A stretch of 64,000 bases of DNA, taken from Secundilactobacillus mixtipabuli (lineage in GTDB: Bacteria; Bacillota; Bacilli; Lactobacillales; Lactobacillaceae). Of the stretch, positions 1-8,108 are shown piece after piece. Location: assembly GCF_002217925.1 (NCBI RefSeq), contig NZ_BCMF01000004.1, forward strand, positions 124,001-188,000, read 5' to 3'. The notes beneath the pieces were generated by a model. That model had not been told where the DNA came from, did not search any database, and worked only from the letters and a program-made list of their open reading frames with translations. Every line of letters starts with the position of its first letter. Position 1 is the stretch's first letter. The position numbers were made by a program, and so were the translations under genes.

Positions 1-423
1 TAAAATCAGTGGAAACGAGACCGTAGAGCCAATATTAGCAATTGGTACAATGGCTGTTCGTAATCTCATCGGGAAATAGTTCTGAGCATCCTGAACCGCG
101 TGACCGCACTCGTGAGCAGCCACACCAATAGCGGCGACTGAAGATGAGTTAGCCGTTGATTCGGATAAATTCAACGTTTTATTGCCGCCGTTATAATTAT
201 CAGTCAACTGACCAGCGATTGGATGCACCGAAACGTTGCTGATACCTGACTGCTGCAAAATGTACTGGGCAGTAACGGTTCCAGTAATGCCGCTCTGGGC
301 ACGATAGCGATCATATTTAGCATAAGTTGAATTCACGTAGCCAGAAGCTGCCATGGACAGCAACAGGCCAGCAATCACTAAGATGTAAGTTGGGTCAAAA
401 AAGGCGAATATTGGTGATGTCAT
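1..423 (-). CDS. Neutral zinc metallopeptidase, YugP family (partial, 3' end outside window)
   Basis: The first 141 codons of a membrane-associated zinc metallopeptidase of the YugP/DUF type; the gene runs off the left edge. I translated it directly: a short N-terminal part with a membrane segment (about residues 12-28), then a region with AAHECGHAVQDA, the HExxH zinc-binding and catalytic motif (about residues 106-110). The start ATG at 423 is preceded by AGGAGGGG at good spacing. It is divergent from map, separated by 557 bp of repeats. Substrates of this family are unknown to me. The family call is firm from the motif and context; function in the cell is inference. Confidence 0.85.
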   Translation of the reverse strand, partial: MTSPIFAFFDPTYILVIAGLLLSMAASGYVNSTYAKYDRYRAQSGITGTVTAQYILQQSGISNVSVHPIAGQLTDNYNGGNKTLNLSESTANSSSVAAIGVAAHECGHAVQDAQNYFPMRLRTAIVPIANIGSTVSFPLIL

Positions 424-551
424 TGAACCCCTCCTATTTATTGTCAGTCATATCGTTGCAGAACATTGTAGCAAGGAATTGGGACGGGGACAAGAATTTT
501 AATGAATGCTTAAGGTTATTGTTGAAGGGGCGCATATCTGCAACGTAGCCT

Positions 552-668
552 ATTTGGGTTCCAGCGGACTGAGAGCTGCATGTAAGGGAGTAACGTTACA
601 AGCCCAAAGCCCAGGACTTATAACGTTACTCCCTTACACACCGCTCTCAAAACGTCCGCTTCCACACC
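552..668 (-). repeat. Palindromic repeat, copy 1 of tandem cluster
   Basis: Imperfect palindrome of about 117 bp. It opens with GGGTTCCAGC and closes with GCTTCCACACC, as do the next two copies. The middle stem is GGGAGTAACGTTA pairing with TAACGTTACTCCC (13 bp), different in sequence from the stems of the other copies. The centre CCTGGGCTTTGGG (minus strand) resembles the conserved centre of all copies. It has no convincing reading frame. Confidence 0.8.
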
Positions 669-675
669 ATCCCTT

Positions 676-793
676 ATTCGGGTTCCAGCAAGCAGAGACT
701 TGCACCTAAGCCACTTCCGGCAAAAATCCCAGGCCCAGGGATTCCTGCCAGAAGTAACTTAGGCTCCAGTCTCTAAACGCTTGCTTCCACACC
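676..793 (-). repeat. Palindromic repeat, copy 2 of tandem cluster
   Basis: Begins 124 bp after copy 1. Outer arms GCAAGC / GCTTGC and AGAGACT / AGTCTCT are shared with copies 3 to 5. On the minus strand the middle stem is ACTTCTGGCA against TGCCGGAAGT with one G-U type mismatch, and the centre is CCCTGGGCCTGGGATT. The stem sequence differs from the other copies while the ability to pair is kept. Confidence 0.85.
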
Positions 794-800
794 ATCCCTT

Positions 801-919
801 ATTCGGGTTCCAGCAAGCTGAGACTTGCACATAAGTCACTTTCGGCATAAATCCCAAACCCATGGATTTCTGCCGAAAGCGTCTTATGCTCCAGTCTCAA
901 AACGCTTGCTTCCACACCA
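801..919 (-). repeat. Palindromic repeat, copy 3 of tandem cluster
   Basis: Begins 125 bp after copy 2 with the same flanking ATCCCTTATTCGGG. Middle stem CTTTCGGCA / TGCCGAAAG; centre with CCATGGGTTTGGGATTT on the minus strand. It ends about 60 bp before the map start codon, so the last copy may form part of the map upstream region. Confidence 0.85.
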
Positions 920-980
920 TCGCTTTTTGGTGTACCATTATAACTGTTGAATTTATAAAAGAACAAAGGAGCTCAAATTC

Positions 981-1772
981 TTGATTACTATAAAATCAGA
1001 ACGTGAAATTGAAATGATGCGTAAATCCGGTGCCGTTTTGGCTGGTGTTCACTTGGGTCTGCGCGATATTATCAAACCTGGTATTTCTAGTTGGGACATC
1101 GAAAAGTTTGCCAACAAATACATTGAAGAACACCACGCCAAGGCTGAAGAAAAAGGCTTTGAAGGTTACAAATACGCGACCTGCGTGAGTGTTAACGATG
1201 AAGTTGCCCACGCTATCCCTCGTAAGGACCTCTTACTCAAAAACGGTGACATCGTTGCCGTTGACATGGTGGTCAACTTGGATGGCTTCATGAGCGATTC
1301 TTGCTGGACCTACGCCGTTGGTGAAATCAGCGAAGAAAAACAGCACTTGATGGACGTTACCAAAAAAGCCCTTTACTTGGGTATCGACCAAGCCGTTGTT
1401 GGTAACCGAATCGGTGATATTGGTTACGCTATTCAACACTACGTTGAAGACGAAAACCACATGGGCGACGTGCGTGAACTGATTGGCCACGGTATTGGAC
1501 CGACAATGCACGAAGAACCAAACGTCCCTCACTATGGTGAACCGGGCAAAGGCTTGCGTTTGCGTGAGGGCATGACCATCACCATCGAACCAATGGTTAA
1601 CCTCGGTACCTGGGAGATTGCTTCTAAGCAAGTTCCTGGCGATACTTGGGAATACTACGTTTCAGCTGATGGTACCCCTTCAGCTCAATATGAACACACC
1701 TTGGTCATCACAAAAGATGGTCCTAAGATCTTAACTTCTCAAGATCCAGTTGAAGATGCTAAGTATCTTTAA
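981..1772 (+). CDS. map: Methionine aminopeptidase, type I
   Basis: Removes the initiator methionine from nascent proteins in the cytoplasm. 263 residues, the usual length for type I without an N-terminal extension. The metal ligands are all visible: two aspartates 11 residues apart in VDMVVNLDGFMSDS, the histidine in GHGIGPTMHEEP, the glutamate in ITIEPMV, and the last glutamate in QYEHTLVI. The start is TTG at 981, chosen because AAAGGAGC lies 9 nt upstream and the protein begins with the typical IKSEREIEMM helix. It stands alone, with a strong terminator 20 bp downstream and a palindromic repeat cluster upstream. Confidence 0.97.
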   Translation: MITIKSEREIEMMRKSGAVLAGVHLGLRDIIKPGISSWDIEKFANKYIEEHHAKAEEKGFEGYKYATCVSVNDEVAHAIPRKDLLLKNGDIVAVDMVVNLDGFMSDSCWTYAVGEISEEKQHLMDVTKKALYLGIDQAVVGNRIGDIGYAIQHYVEDENHMGDVRELIGHGIGPTMHEEPNVPHYGEPGKGLRLREGMTITIEPMVNLGTWEIASKQVPGDTWEYYVSADGTPSAQYEHTLVITKDGPKILTSQDPVEDAKYL

Positions 1773-1790
1773 TTAGATGAACCAATCAAA

Positions 1791-1828
1791 ACGTCCCGCA
1801 GGTGGAAACAGACTTGCGGGACGTTTTT
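1791..1828 (+). terminator. Rho-independent terminator after map
   Basis: Perfect 10-bp stem ACGTCCCGCA / TGCGGGACGT with a 14-nt loop, followed by TTTTTC. Confidence 0.9.
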
Positions 1829-1869
1829 CGCTATAATTAAATTATTGAATTGACTCAGGAGGAACGCAA

Positions 1870-2595
1870 ATGTCATTGACTAATAAAACACCAGAACCAC
1901 AAGTCCAATCCCTTTTTAAACGGATTGCCGGTAACTATGATCGCATGAATAACTTAATTTCACTCGGCACGCATAAACACTGGCGGAAGGTCGCAATGGC
2001 CAAATTAAACGTCAAGCCCGGCAGCTTCGTACTAGATCTATGCTGCGGTACCGGTGACTGGACAATTGCCTTAGCGAAAGCTGTTGGGCCATCCGGTCAA
2101 GTGGTTGGTTTAGACTTCAGTGAAGACATGCTGGCTGTTGCGAAGAAAAAGATTGCCGCAGCTGGTATCGAAGATCGTGTTACTCTTGTTCAAGGCGACG
2201 CAATGGCGCTGCCATACGAAGATAACCATTTTGACGTGATCACCATTGGCTTTGGTTTACGTAACGTGCCAGATGCCAACCAAGTGCTGCGTGAAATGCA
2301 CCGGGTGGTTCGTCCAGGCGGCCAAGTTGCTTCTCTGGAAACCTCACAGCCCACTCAGCCCATCGTCAAACTAGGCTGGAAAGTTTACTTCAAACTGATC
2401 CCAATGATGACTCGCCTTGCCGTTCATAATTATAAGGATTACGTCTACCTACAGCGAACTGCCGCACAGTTTGTGGACGCTAAAAAATTAGCTGACATGT
2501 ATGCAAATGCTGGTTTTGACAAGGTTGATTACCAAACTTTTGACATGGGTGCCGCCGCTTTTCACAGCGCTCAAAAAGCATACACGAAAGCTTAA
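1870..2595 (+). CDS. menG: Demethylmenaquinone methyltransferase
   Basis: SAM-dependent C-methyltransferase of the UbiE/MenG family, converting demethylmenaquinone to menaquinone at the membrane face of the cytoplasm. 241 residues. The SAM site is VLDLCCGTGDWT (about residues 54-65), followed by GLDFSEDML and GDAMALPY; the family signature GFGLRNVPD is present around residue 137. The start ATG has CAGGAGGAACGCAA upstream. No other men genes lie in the window, so I cannot say whether this strain makes its own menaquinone or modifies a scavenged precursor. It converges on the glycosylase gene: the two stop codons overlap by 4 bp. Confidence 0.95.
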   Translation: MSLTNKTPEPQVQSLFKRIAGNYDRMNNLISLGTHKHWRKVAMAKLNVKPGSFVLDLCCGTGDWTIALAKAVGPSGQVVGLDFSEDMLAVAKKKIAAAGIEDRVTLVQGDAMALPYEDNHFDVITIGFGLRNVPDANQVLREMHRVVRPGGQVASLETSQPTQPIVKLGWKVYFKLIPMMTRLAVHNYKDYVYLQRTAAQFVDAKKLADMYANAGFDKVDYQTFDMGAAAFHSAQKAYTKA

Positions 2596-3230
2596 TTCAT
2601 TTTTTCAGTCCAGCCGTGTGTTTCTAGGTCCATATCCCGTTTGCGCATCCCCGAAACATAAGGATTACCTGCCACATAGTACCGGTAGGGTGCGTTGGTT
2701 TGACCGCCACGCTTGCTGACACCAATTCGAGCAGAGGTAGCAATCTTCGCCGGGGTCAGTGTATCTTCTAGATCAACTTCAAAAGGCGTATCATCAATCA
2801 AGATGTTGTTCCAGTGCAAATCAGTCACACCAAACGCCTGCATTAGCTTGCCGGGGCCGTTAGTCAATTCTGAACCGGTTTTCGGCCGATTGGCCATCAT
2901 AATCGCCAAGCCATCCTTGGGTTCGACGCCCCGGATCAAAATTCCTTGAGGCTCTCCCGCTTGCTGAACAGCAATATCAAACGCATAGTAGCCGCGAGAC
3001 GTGTAGATGTAGACGTTGCCCGGCGCACCATACAAGGCACCATTGGCTTTTGTCCGGCGACCCTCATACGCGTGGGCGGCTGAATCGGCAACTCCCAGAT
3101 ACGCTTCTGCTTCTACAATGTAGCCGCTGACTAAGCCCTTCGGTGAATCATAGCGCAATAGTTTACCCAGTAAGTCACGAGTAATGGTTTCAGTCGGTCG
3201 GCCACTAAAAAATTCTGCCATCGTTGTCAT
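2592..3230 (-). CDS. DNA-3-methyladenine glycosylase (Mpg/AAG family)
   Basis: Base-excision repair enzyme that removes alkylated purines. 212 residues from the ATG at 3230, which I prefer to the TTG at 3251 because AGGGGAAAAG sits just before it. Recognisable blocks are ARDLLGK-like TRDLLGKLL, the catalytic segment IVEAEAYLG with the nucleophile-activating glutamate, VYIYTSRGYYAF and ELTNGPGKLMQAFG. It is divergent from the DUF488 gene with a 57-bp shared upstream region and convergent with menG, with overlapping stops and no terminator between them. Confidence 0.93.
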   Translation of the reverse strand: MTTMAEFFSGRPTETITRDLLGKLLRYDSPKGLVSGYIVEAEAYLGVADSAAHAYEGRRTKANGALYGAPGNVYIYTSRGYYAFDIAVQQAGEPQGILIRGVEPKDGLAIMMANRPKTGSELTNGPGKLMQAFGVTDLHWNNILIDDTPFEVDLEDTLTPAKIATSARIGVSKRGGQTNAPYRYYVAGNPYVSGMRKRDMDLETHGWTEKMN

Positions 3231-3287
3231 TATCTTTTCCCCTAACGTCAATTTGCTATATAGTTATTATAGAAGAGGTGATTCAAA

Positions 3288-3647
3288 ATGGCACTTAAAA
3301 TTGAACGGATTTATACTAAACCCGCTGATATGGACGGTTACCGTATCCTGGTTGACCGCCTATGGCCACGGGGAATTTCTAAAGAAAAAGCGGCACTGGA
3401 TGAGTGGTTTAAAACCATCGCACCAACCAAAGAGCTCCGTCAGTGGTTTGGCCACGATCCCGCAAAATACGATGAGTTTAAAACCCGTTATATCGCTGAG
3501 TTGGATGCCAACCCAGAACGGGAAAAATTTCTCGAATTAATTAAGTCCCACCTTGCTGAAGGCAACGTTATCATGCTTTATGGTGCAAAGGACGAAACCC
3601 ATAACCAAGCAGTGGTGTTAAAGGATTATCTGGATAAAATTTTATAA
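3288..3647 (+). CDS. DUF488 family protein
   Basis: 119-residue cytoplasmic protein of the DUF488 family, whose biochemical role is not established. The hallmark blocks are near the N-terminus (RIYTKPADMDGYRILVDRLW followed by PRG) and near the C-terminus (MLYGAKDETHNQAVVLKDYL). AGAGGTG precedes the start. It is a single gene followed by a terminator that reaches into the end of the next convergent gene. Confidence 0.88.
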   Translation: MALKIERIYTKPADMDGYRILVDRLWPRGISKEKAALDEWFKTIAPTKELRQWFGHDPAKYDEFKTRYIAELDANPEREKFLELIKSHLAEGNVIMLYGAKDETHNQAVVLKDYLDKIL

Positions 3648-3649
3648 GC

Positions 3650-3682
3650 AAAAAGGATCACTCTAATCAGTGATCTTTTTTA
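3650..3682 (+). terminator. Terminator after the DUF488 gene
   Basis: Stem GATCACT / AGTGATC with loop CTAATC, then TTTTTT. The hairpin overlaps the last codons of the convergent HAD-phosphatase gene. Confidence 0.75.
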
Positions 3683-4355
3683 ATGCTGCTATCTGTGCTT
3701 TGATACCAGCCAAACTCAGTTCAGTGGTACTCGAAAATTTAATATCCGCGCTATCAATTTCCGCTGCATCACCAACGCCAATCGATAATGCCCCAGAACC
3801 ATTCAGTGCCGTCAGACCCGTTTTCGAATCCTCAACACCCATACATTCATTTGGCGCTAAGTTCAGTAATGCCGCTGCCCGCACGTAAATCTCCGGGTCT
3901 GGTTTATTGTGCGTCAGCTTGGCAGGATCAACGATCAACGGAAAGTAATCCGTCAGCTGCATTTTGCTTATCTCTAACGGTGCGTTCACCGAAGCTGATG
4001 CTAATACGATACCGTAATGCTGGGCTTTGAGCTCATCTAAAAATGAAATGACACCAGGTAAAACATCCGCCGGTGACATGTGTTCAATTAATTTTAGATA
4101 CATTTGATTCTTTTGCTCACCCAGCCGTTGCTGCTCTATGGCCGTATACCGGGAAAGCTGATCGTCGGCTTTCAGAATCGCTGTCACCGCATCCTGCCGG
4201 TTCATTCCGAGAACCGTCTCAGTCAGGGCTGTGGTCCAGTTAATGCCAAGCTTATCGGCTAACTGCCGCCAAGCCTGCAAATGGTACTGAGAGGAATCGG
4301 CAATCACCCCGTGAAGATCAAAGAGAACCCCAGAGTATTGCTTTAATTTAGCCAT
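3663..4355 (-). CDS. HAD hydrolase resembling beta-phosphoglucomutase
   Basis: HAD-superfamily protein of about 230 residues, closest to beta-phosphoglucomutase, which interconverts beta-glucose 1-phosphate and glucose 6-phosphate. Visible motifs: nucleophile motif FDLHGVIADSS, the HLQAW cap segment, motif II LASAS, motif III lysine in HNKPDPEIY and the magnesium site GVEDS. The second aspartate of the usual DxD motif, which acts as general acid/base in the mutase, is a histidine here, so mutase activity is doubtful; a phosphatase or altered activity is possible. No maltose or trehalose phosphorylase gene is next to it. Start: ATG at 4355 behind GAGGTGG; an in-frame ATG at 4391 behind GGGAG is the alternative. 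Confidence 0.82.
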   Translation of the reverse strand: MAKLKQYSGVLFDLHGVIADSSQYHLQAWRQLADKLGINWTTALTETVLGMNRQDAVTAILKADDQLSRYTAIEQQRLGEQKNQMYLKLIEHMSPADVLPGVISFLDELKAQHYGIVLASASVNAPLEISKMQLTDYFPLIVDPAKLTHNKPDPEIYVRAAALLNLAPNECMGVEDSKTGLTALNGSGALSIGVGDAAEIDSADIKFSSTTELSLAGIKAQIAALKKITD

Positions 4356-4404
4356 GTGTGCCACCTCATTTAAGGACAAAAGCCCTTTCATTTTGAAAAA
4401 ACTC

Positions 4405-4412
4405 CCGTATAA
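4405..4412 (+). promoter_or_regulatory. Probable -10 element for the 4440 membrane protein gene
   Basis: TATAAT immediately upstream of GGAGG, with CTTTCA 17 bp before it as a weak -35. It lies within the divergent intergenic space. Confidence 0.45.
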
Positions 4413-4439
4413 TAGAATCGTTATGGAGGCGATCGGCGC

Positions 4440-5102
4440 GTGTATCAGGATAACGGAAAACCAACTATTGCGGGAGATTTTATTTTACTTATCATTTCTA
4501 TTATAATCAATTCATTGGGAAACGCACTAACCGTTTCGCTTAACTTAGGCAGTGCTTTATGGACCGCTTCGGCTGTCAATATGTCCCATTTGTTCAAAAT
4601 GAATCTAGGCAACATTTTGCTGCTGGAAGGGATTGCCGTGATTCTGGCTAACGCTTTGTTACTGCGTCAATTTGACTGGCACCGGATGCTGGGCAATCTC
4701 ATTTTTATGATTCCGTTCAGTTATTTAGTTAGTGGGCTTGCCCACGTCCTGACTGTCTTTCACATCCAGCAGCTATCAGTCGTTCCTGCTGTGATTTTAG
4801 ACATTGTGGGCGTCATGATGATTGGCTGCGGTATTTCAATTTACCAGCGGATTAATTTAATTCTCCACCCAAACGATGATCTCATGCAGATTTTACGATT
4901 CAGGTTTCTGCATGGGAATGCCGTCCTGGCTTCTTTAACCGCCTTTCTCACACCAATTCTGATCATCCTCATCTGCGTATTGATTCAACATCAGATATGG
5001 GCGGTCAATATTGGTACCGTGGTTGCGTTGCTCTTTCAAGGGACATTCATTGCCTTGAGCGACCGTTTCGTCTTCAAAAAATTAAAACATCAACGTCTTT
5101 AA
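4440..5102 (+). CDS. YczE/YitT-like integral membrane protein
   Basis: 220-residue membrane protein with about five to six hydrophobic segments. The pattern of an N-terminal helix followed by GSALWTASAVNMSHLF, and IYQRINLILHPNDDLMQILR in the middle, is that of the YczE/YyaS family, whose transported substrate, if any, is unknown. The start is GTG at 4440 with ATGGAGG 10 nt upstream. It has its own promoter and terminator and no operon partner. Confidence 0.7.
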   Translation: MYQDNGKPTIAGDFILLIISIIINSLGNALTVSLNLGSALWTASAVNMSHLFKMNLGNILLLEGIAVILANALLLRQFDWHRMLGNLIFMIPFSYLVSGLAHVLTVFHIQQLSVVPAVILDIVGVMMIGCGISIYQRINLILHPNDDLMQILRFRFLHGNAVLASLTAFLTPILIILICVLIQHQIWAVNIGTVVALLFQGTFIALSDRFVFKKLKHQRL

Positions 5103-5110
5103 AATCGAAA

Positions 5111-5148
5111 AAGCTCGCCGACACAAATCCTGTGTGGCGGGCTTTTTG
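5111..5148. terminator. Bidirectional terminator
   Basis: Stem AAGCTCGCCGACACA / TGTGTGGCGGGCTT with one bulge, T-rich on the plus side and A-rich before it; it lies between two convergent genes. Confidence 0.85.
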
Positions 5149-5160
5149 AATCATTTTAAT

Positions 5161-5586
5161 TTAGAACGAAAACTCATCGACAACTTCAAATGACACGTTA
5201 GCATTTTGCTTGATCATTTTGGCTACTGGGCAATAGTTCTTAGCTTCGTCAACTAAGGCCTGTGCCTGATCATGGTCAACGCCAGCCATCAAGACTTCAA
5301 CGCGCACCACAAACTTATAACCTGTATCATCTTTTAATTGATCAACACCAGTATGCACAACACTGGTGTGCGGTAACTTATGCAGCTGTTCAATGATTTC
5401 AATCGTTGCGTTAAAGCACGTACTAATGGCTAAACCGACTAATTGTTCCGGATTGGTCCCAGAGCCTTTAACTAAAGAGCTGCTGACCCCAAGTGCTAAT
5501 CCTTCATTGCCACGAATAAAACTGACACCGCTTAATCCTTTTTCATTTACTGCCTCGGTATGATATAACGATCCATCAATAGTCAT
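5161..5586 (-). CDS. OsmC/Ohr family peroxiredoxin
   Basis: 141-residue thiol peroxidase of the organic-hydroperoxide-resistance type, reducing organic peroxides in the cytoplasm. Both redox cysteines are present, in AISTCFNATIE and AKNYCPVAKMI. The N-terminal block LYHTEAVNEKGLSG and GTNPEQLVGLA are typical of Ohr. The start ATG at 5586 has AGGGGGG upstream; the longer frame to 5628 lacks this. No OhrR-type MarR repressor is adjacent, so its regulation cannot be read from this context. Confidence 0.92.
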   Translation of the reverse strand: MTIDGSLYHTEAVNEKGLSGVSFIRGNEGLALGVSSSLVKGSGTNPEQLVGLAISTCFNATIEIIEQLHKLPHTSVVHTGVDQLKDDTGYKFVVRVEVLMAGVDHDQAQALVDEAKNYCPVAKMIKQNANVSFEVVDEFSF

Positions 5587-5755
5587 TGTCGGATCCCCCT
5601 TTTGTTTTTTGTGCTTGTAGTGTAGCACCTAAGAAAGCGATTCCAAAGCATTTAGCTTGTTTAAGCCCGGCAAACTAAGACCATTAAAAATAATCGCTGA
5701 AAGTCTGGGGATTCTTATAAGGCAGGTAAATGGGGACTAATAAATAACCAATAGT

Positions 5756-6697
5756 TTAAAGTTGTGGGGAATTCACTGCCCATTTTGGCGTTTGTCCTGA
5801 CAATACTGCGTCGATCATCTTGGCAGCACCGAAGGCCATATTTTGACCAGCTTCCACTGTATTCGATGCAGTGTGCGGTGTTAAAAAAACGTTATCTAGT
5901 TGATAAAATGGACTGTCAGCTGGTAGTGGCTCAGTATCAAAGACATCAAGGGCAGCACTAGCAATCTGGTGGCTCTTGAGTGCACTAATCAGGGCAGGTT
6001 CGTCAACGACGGATCCCCGGGCCAAATTAATTAACGACGCTCCCGGCTTCATCATGTTTAATTCCTTCTCACCAATCAAATGAGTTGTTTGCTCAGTAGC
6101 GGCAATGTGAAGTGTAACGTAATCTGACTGCTTCAACAAAGTATCCAAATCGACATATTCACCAAATTCAGTTGGCCGTTTCGTTCGGTTATAGATTAAC
6201 GTCTTAACGCCAAACCCGCTTAACATTTTAGCTACAGCTTGGCCAATGTGACCATAGCCCACAATACCAACCGTTGCACCAGCAAGTTCATGCCCAAAAA
6301 TCCCCTTAGCTTTGCTTAATTTTCCCTGACGCATCAGTGTTGAAACTTCGAATGAGCGCTTGGACAGCATCATGATGTCTGTAACAGCATTTTCGGCTAC
6401 ACTAATGGCGTTAGCACCCGGAGTGTTAGTGACCCAAACACCTTGAGTTGCCGCGTAATCGACATCGATACTGTCATACCCCACGCCGTATCGGGCTAAT
6501 ACTTTCAAACGTGGTAACTTTGCGTACAGTTCATTAGGAAAGGGTGAAACAAACATCATAATACCAGCAACATCTGGTGCAGTAGCCAAAATAGTTGCTT
6601 CGTCGGGATTGGTAACGGTTAGTACCTCATAGCCTTTTTTAGTTAAGTAGTGATCAGTCTGCTTATCGGCAATCTCGGGTATAATTACTTTTTGCAT
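5756..6697 (-). CDS. D-isomer-specific 2-hydroxyacid dehydrogenase (phosphoglycerate dehydrogenase-like)
   Basis: 313-residue NAD(P)-dependent dehydrogenase. N-terminal substrate domain, then GIVGYGHIGQAVAKM as the nucleotide-binding loop (about residue 145), and the catalytic trio: arginine in NLARGSVVDE, glutamate in FDTEPLP, histidine in LTPHTASN. No ACT domain, unlike a regulated SerA. The true substrate cannot be read; hydroxypyruvate/glyoxylate or another 2-keto acid is likely. It is a single gene. The window holds three members of this family (also at 50777 and 58092), and this one does not belong to the serine operon. Confidence 0.88.
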   Translation of the reverse strand: MQKVIIPEIADKQTDHYLTKKGYEVLTVTNPDEATILATAPDVAGIMMFVSPFPNELYAKLPRLKVLARYGVGYDSIDVDYAATQGVWVTNTPGANAISVAENAVTDIMMLSKRSFEVSTLMRQGKLSKAKGIFGHELAGATVGIVGYGHIGQAVAKMLSGFGVKTLIYNRTKRPTEFGEYVDLDTLLKQSDYVTLHIAATEQTTHLIGEKELNMMKPGASLINLARGSVVDEPALISALKSHQIASAALDVFDTEPLPADSPFYQLDNVFLTPHTASNTVEAGQNMAFGAAKMIDAVLSGQTPKWAVNSPQL

Positions 6698-6772
6698 AAC
6701 GAAAATTCCTTTCTAGTCAGATTTGTCTTACTCATTCAAATTTTAACATGATTCTGTTCGGGTGCTGGTACT

Positions 6773-7891
6773 TTAGACTTCACTAACCGTCGTTACCCTA
6801 TTTCGACCCGTTTCCTTTGAATGGTAAAGACGTTGGTCAGCGCGCCGATAAACGTCTAGATAGTTTTGATATTCCGCATTGACCTGATCTTCACCCAGGG
6901 AGATCGTGATTTGAAACTGTTCGCCCTTCTTGGTTGTGAACCTTAACTGACTAATGGCCTCACGAACTTCGTTAGCTACCGTATCAACTGAATCGATCTG
7001 TGTTTGACGATCAAAAACGATAAAGGAAAACTCTTCACCACCAACCCGGTAGGCTTTGGCTGTACTGCTAATTTTCGGCAGTAATAACGATAATTCCATC
7101 GCCACCCGTTTTAACACTTCATTGCCCTCAAGGTGGCCAAAATGATCGTTCACCCATTTAAAATGATCCACATCAAAGGTATACAGCAAATATTCTGTGC
7201 CATTGTTTTGATAGTCTCTGAAAGCCTGATGCAGGTCCGCACTAAAGACCCCAAAATTGCTTAATTGGGTCAGATTATCTTGACTAGCTTGTTGAATCAA
7301 CCGCGCTTGCCAAGCTGCCCGTTCTTTTAACCGATAATAAATCAGCCAAATAAGATAAAAAACAATCAAACTCGCCATAACTTCCCACAGCCAGCCAGCT
7401 TCAATGCCATCCAGCGAAAGGTAATTAGCCCATATAAAGGGCGCACTAAATAGAAAACAAAATGGGTAATAGAGTAACGGCCGATCAATAATTTTTTGGC
7501 CGTATTTCTCAGTAATCGCCATTAAGCCCACATTAGCAAGGAAAAAATACCCCGACCATTGCACGTTAGGCAGCCACCAATACCAAACCATCAAAACTAG
7601 CGATAAAGATAAGAATAGCCAGCGGCTTTTGCAAAAGGTCAAAGCGAAAATCAGCACCCCAATTTGAAACGCCAAATAGCCCCAGCCAAGGCCCTTTCGA
7701 TTATTGGAAGCCATGATCCGAAGTATTGATGCTAAATGAAAGAGCCCTAAAAAACTAATCGTCAAAATAATCTGCAGCGCTCCCCGAAGGCGCTCTAAGA
7801 TTGGAAATTGAAACCTTGTCTGCTGCAGCCATGAATACAACAACGCAAACCCCGTTAATAGCAGTAAGTTGATCACAAAAGTGACCCCCAT
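6773..7891 (-). CDS. Membrane-anchored GGDEF protein (putative diguanylate cyclase)
   Basis: 372 residues: about six hydrophobic segments in residues 5-190, then a GGDEF domain in residues 205-365. FDVDHFKWVNDHFGHLEGN is the conserved metal/nucleotide block and RVGGEEFSF holds an active-type GGEEF signature. The usual RxxD inhibitory site five residues before the signature is missing (the sequence there is STAKAY), so product inhibition is not expected. The GTG/ATG start region overlaps nothing. Cyclic-di-GMP signalling genes are sparse in Lactobacillaceae, and no EAL or PilZ gene lies nearby. Synthase activity is inferred from the motif. Confidence 0.9.
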   Translation of the reverse strand: MGVTFVINLLLLTGFALLYSWLQQTRFQFPILERLRGALQIILTISFLGLFHLASILRIMASNNRKGLGWGYLAFQIGVLIFALTFCKSRWLFLSLSLVLMVWYWWLPNVQWSGYFFLANVGLMAITEKYGQKIIDRPLLYYPFCFLFSAPFIWANYLSLDGIEAGWLWEVMASLIVFYLIWLIYYRLKERAAWQARLIQQASQDNLTQLSNFGVFSADLHQAFRDYQNNGTEYLLYTFDVDHFKWVNDHFGHLEGNEVLKRVAMELSLLLPKISSTAKAYRVGGEEFSFIVFDRQTQIDSVDTVANEVREAISQLRFTTKKGEQFQITISLGEDQVNAEYQNYLDVYRRADQRLYHSKETGRNRVTTVSEV

Positions 7892-8002
7892 CCCAACATG
7901 GTCGTTCCCCCGTTTTTAAATCGATTTTGTAAATAATTACTCTCAGTTTCCCTCATGGATTTGTCCTTGTAAAGGGGAATTTTATAACTCATAAAGTATA
8001 AC

Positions 8003-8038
8003 GTTAGTTAACCCCCTAACAAAGCAGGTTAGCTAACT
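8003..8038. terminator. Hairpin between the BCCT and GGDEF genes
   Basis: GTTAGTTAACC pairs with GGTTAGCTAAC with one mismatch. There is no long T-run, so it may be a structural rather than a terminating hairpin. Confidence 0.4.
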
Positions 8039-8047
8039 CTAAAAGCA

Positions 8048-8094
8048 CAAAAAAGTTTTGAAAAGATTGACTAGACAATCTTTTCAAAACTTCA
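8048..8094 (-). terminator. Strong terminator after the BCCT transporter gene
   Basis: Perfect 15-bp stem (8055-8069 with 8076-8090) around a 6-nt loop; on the minus strand it is followed by TTTTTT. Confidence 0.9.
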
Positions 8095-8108
8095 ATTAAA
8101 GGTTATTT

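Noticed and set aside
552-919. CRISPR array from regularly spaced repeats
   Set aside because: The repeated units are about 120 bp palindromes in tandem with diverged stems and no unique spacers of 30-40 bp; no cas genes.
3184-3540. 118-aa frame overlapping the DUF488 gene
   Set aside because: Shadow frame: the DUF488 protein in the other frame is a recognised family.
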